NCBI GenBank assembly: GCA_023390245.1
Contig: JAEWDF010000108.1
Coordinates: 1 to 42,780 of the forward strand
Reading direction: 5' to 3'
Origin: Pseudomonadota bacterium
GTDB lineage: Bacteria; Pseudomonadota; Alphaproteobacteria; Caulobacterales; Caulobacteraceae
DNA: 42,780 nucleotides
Both the position numbers and the translations under genes were made by a program. Below, piece after piece: positions 41,028 to 42,780 of the stretch. The number at the start of each line of letters is the position of its first letter. The first letter of the stretch is position 1. Below the pieces are notes generated by a model, which was not told where the DNA came from, did no database searches, and saw only the letters and a program-made list of their open reading frames with translations.

Positions 41028-41146
41028 CACCGGCCGGCCTCGGCCGGGGCGGTGACGACGCGCGTGGTCGGCTTTTCCGACGAGATGATGATGCAGCCGC
41101 TCAGCAGCGGAGCGGCGACGGCGATGGCGAGAGCGAGACGAAGCAT
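41027..41146 (-). CDS. 39-residue micro-lipoprotein
   Basis: Sequence opens MLRLALAIAVAAPLLSGCII, lipid Cys18, followed by only 21 residues (ISSEKPTTRVVTAPAEAGR). ATG 41146 has AGGGGATC upstream. It overlaps the next lipoprotein start by one base, so the two are co-translated. The signal resembles that of its downstream neighbour (AVAAPLLxGCxIxS in both), and the DNA is similar as well, pointing to a tandem duplication with loss or non-acquisition of the folded domain. Confidence 0.65.
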   Translation of the reverse strand: MLRLALAIAVAAPLLSGCIIISSEKPTTRVVTAPAEAGR

Positions 41147-41246
41147 GGATGATCCCCTTATGAAGCTTGACCCTTTTGTGGCGCGCGGCGTCGGCGCAGG
41201 CACGTGAAAAATCGGAAACCTGGATGAACTTTCGGACAGGTCGGGC

Positions 41247-41274
41247 TTGATCGGTTCCGCAACCGCCATAGCTA
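41247..41274 (+). promoter_or_regulatory. Promoter of the OYE gene with overlapping inverted repeat
   Basis: TTGATC (41247-41252), 16 bases, TAGCTA (41269-41274). The spacer contains CGGTT-CCGC-AACCG (41252-41265), a 5-4-5 inverted repeat and candidate operator. Confidence 0.4.
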
Positions 41275-41306
41275 CGATCGATTCTTCCCAGCCCCGGACA
41301 TCCTGA

Positions 41307-42410
41307 ATGAGCCCGCTGTTCTCTCCCCGAGCCGTCGGTCCCCTGACCCTGAAGAACCGCATCGTCGTCGCGCCGATGTGCCAGTATTCGGCCGTCGACG
41401 GCGTGCCCCAGCCTTGGCACGCCCAGCATCTGGGCCGGCTGGCGCTGTCGGGCGCCGGCCTGGTGATCGTGGAGGCGACGGGCGTCGAGGCGGCCGGGCG
41501 CATCACGCCCGACGACATCGGCCTGTGGAACGACGCGCAGGAGGCAGCCTTCGCCCGGCTGCTCCGTGATCTGCGCACCTATTGCGACACGCCCGTCGGG
41601 ATCCAGTTGGCCCATGCGGGGCGCAAGGCGTCGACCAGCGCGCCGTGGAAGGGCGGCGCGGCCCTGGGCGCGGACGACGGCGCCTGGGAGACCTTCGCCC
41701 CTTCAGCCCTGCCGTTCCGCGACGACTGGCACACCCCGACCGCCATGACCGAGGCGGACATGGACAGGGTGGTCGCCGCCTTCGAGGACGCCGCCCGCCG
41801 CGCCGACCGCGCCGGCTTCGACCTGGTCGAACTGCACGCCGCCCACGGCTATCTGCTGTGCGAGTTCCTGTCGCCGCTGTCGAACCGGCGAGAGGACGCC
41901 TACGGCGGTTCGGCCGAGAACCGGATGCGCTTTCCCCTGCGTGTGGCGCGCGCCCTGCGCGAGGCCTGGCCGCGCACCAAGGCGCTGGGCGCCCGCTTCA
42001 ACGGCTCGGACTGGGTCGAGGGCGGCGTGGCGCTGGAGGAGGTGATCGCCTTCGGCCGCGCCCTGCATGATCTGGGCTACGACTATCTGCACCTGTCCTC
42101 GGGGGGCAACGTCCCGCGCGCGAACATTCCCGGCGCGGAGCCTGGCTATCAGGTCCGCTTCGCCGAGGCGGTGAAGGCGGCCATTCCCGACGCGACGGTG
42201 ATGGCCGTGGGCATGATCGTGGAGCCGCGCCAGGCGGAGGCCATCGTCGCCGCCGGGCAGGCCGACCTCATCGCCATCGCTCGCGCGGTGCTGGACGATC
42301 CGAACTGGGGTCACCATGCCGCCGCCGCCCTGGGCGGGCCGGAGACCCTGCCGCCGCAATATGAGCGCGCCGGACCGCAGACCTGGCCGGGCTATCGGGG
42401 CCAAGACTGA
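41307..42410 (+). CDS. NADH:flavin oxidoreductase, old yellow enzyme (YqjM/NamA class)
   Basis: A 367-residue FMN-dependent ene-reductase acting on activated C=C bonds of electrophiles. The YqjM-class redox-tuning Cys is in RIVVAPMCQYSAVDGVPQPW. The FMN/substrate region includes GIQLAHAGRKAS and the His pair/Tyr segment DLVELHAAHGYLLCEFLSPL, followed by SNRREDAYGGSAENRMRFPL. C-terminal GMIVEPRQAEAIVAAGQADL and IAIARAVLDDPNW bind the FMN phosphate. Likely a quinone/enal detoxifier. The ATG follows a clear promoter-like sequence. Confidence 0.93.
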   Translation: MSPLFSPRAVGPLTLKNRIVVAPMCQYSAVDGVPQPWHAQHLGRLALSGAGLVIVEATGVEAAGRITPDDIGLWNDAQEAAFARLLRDLRTYCDTPVGIQLAHAGRKASTSAPWKGGAALGADDGAWETFAPSALPFRDDWHTPTAMTEADMDRVVAAFEDAARRADRAGFDLVELHAAHGYLLCEFLSPLSNRREDAYGGSAENRMRFPLRVARALREAWPRTKALGARFNGSDWVEGGVALEEVIAFGRALHDLGYDYLHLSSGGNVPRANIPGAEPGYQVRFAEAVKAAIPDATVMAVGMIVEPRQAEAIVAAGQADLIAIARAVLDDPNWGHHAAAALGGPETLPPQYERAGPQTWPGYRGQD

Positions 42411-42491
42411 TCTCCGCCGCACGGCGTTCGCCACGATCCTGACGCGGAGCGCGGCTTTGATGGGCGTCCCGAGAGGCTGCGTGGAGCCCGC

Positions 42492-42780
42492 ATGGCCGGA
42501 CCGCCCCCACCGTCGAACAGCGCCCGGCGCGCCCGAAAGAGCGCGCTATGGCTGGGCGCGGCGACGCTCGTGGTCGGGCTGGAGACGGCCCTGGTGCTGG
42601 GTTTGGCCTGGACGCCGGCGCGGGTGTTCGAGGTCCCGCTGTCGCCGCCCGTGCTGGTCGAACTGATCAAGCCCGCGCCGCCTCCCCCGCCGCCCGAGCC
42701 GGAACCCGATCCCGCGCCGACCGAGGCGCCGGCCGCCGCCTCCCCCGCCCCGTCGCCGCCGGCTCCGGCCCCGCGCATCG
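42492..42780 (+). CDS. TonB-like energy-transducing protein, N-terminal part
   Basis: The frame from ATG 42492 stays open to the right edge (96 codons). It has a basic N terminus (SARRARKSALW), one transmembrane segment (LGAATLVVGLETALVLGLAW), a short VLVELIKP motif, then a Pro/Glu/Ala-rich stretch (PPPPPPEPEPDPAPTEAPAA). This is the layout of TonB-family proteins, with a periplasm-spanning proline-rich arm. The C-terminal domain is outside the window, so the class is inferred. GTGGAG upstream is a fair ribosome-binding site. Frames on the other strand here are antisense to the Pro-rich coding sequence. Confidence 0.68.
   Translation, partial: MAGPPPPSNSARRARKSALWLGAATLVVGLETALVLGLAWTPARVFEVPLSPPVLVELIKPAPPPPPPEPEPDPAPTEAPAAASPAPSPPAPAPRI

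Overview
The window is a GC-rich stretch of alphaproteobacterial chromosome. Its gene content and order (zwf-pgl-edd-glk Entner-Doudoroff operon, TonB-dependent receptors, BolA/Grx4 pair, glutathione-dependent formaldehyde oxidation) and its promoter style (TTGAYC, 16-17 bases, TAG) point to Caulobacterales, most likely a Brevundimonas-like organism. That assignment is from gene content and style, not from a search. No rRNA, tRNA, CRISPR array, phage or insertion-sequence transposase was seen. Most of it is core metabolism.

Layout. 1-2491: a secreted beta-repeat (autotransporter-like) protein running off the left edge, divergent from a LuxR-type regulator, with perfect palindromes between them. 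2742-8684: DEAD-box RNA helicase, then on the minus strand an iron-uptake unit (TonB-dependent siderophore receptor with a Fur-box-like site, plus a PiuC-type dioxygenase) and a FAD-dependent ferredoxin-reductase-like enzyme. 8904-16054: a histidine biosynthesis operon headed by a TrpR-like protein: yerC-like, hisG, hisD, [HisC-like pseudoenzyme]-hisB fusion, hisH, hisA, hisF, hisIE. 16106-21175: zwf, pgl, edd, glk. 21250-27664: a helical lipoprotein, then a minus-strand set with FadL-type porin, two acyl-CoA dehydrogenases, a stand-alone Lrp-type RAM domain, homogentisate dioxygenase and a Cys-rich lipoprotein. 27999-30692: methionine aminopeptidase, superoxide dismutase and ribosomal protein S4. 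30833-34408: two lipoproteins (one OmpA-like) and a second TonB-dependent receptor. 34825-37280: formaldehyde detoxification (frmA, VOC protein, fghA). 37335-40666: radC, GNAT, bolA, an aldo/keto-reductase-like pseudoenzyme, grxD, thioesterase. 40650-42780: two small lipoproteins, an old-yellow-enzyme homologue and the start of a TonB-like protein.

The most unusual material is in the his operon and the bolA-grxD region. HisB carries an N-terminal HisC-derived domain that has lost the PLP lysine, the pyridoxal-contacting tyrosine and the NPNNPTG segment. Nearly every his junction carries a palindromic element, and at least three of these elements end in the Shine-Dalgarno sequence of the next gene, one being a 123-bp MITE-like inverted repeat. 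Before hisF, the ribosome-binding site and start codon sit inside a hairpin that is duplicated in tandem, creating a 12-codon mini-ORF whose stop overlaps the hisF start. Between bolA and grxD is an aldo/keto-reductase fold protein in which the catalytic Tyr, Lys and His appear lost. The tightly overlapping Entner-Doudoroff genes next door carry none of these insertions.

Functions are assigned by reading the translated sequences for family motifs; no database search was possible.
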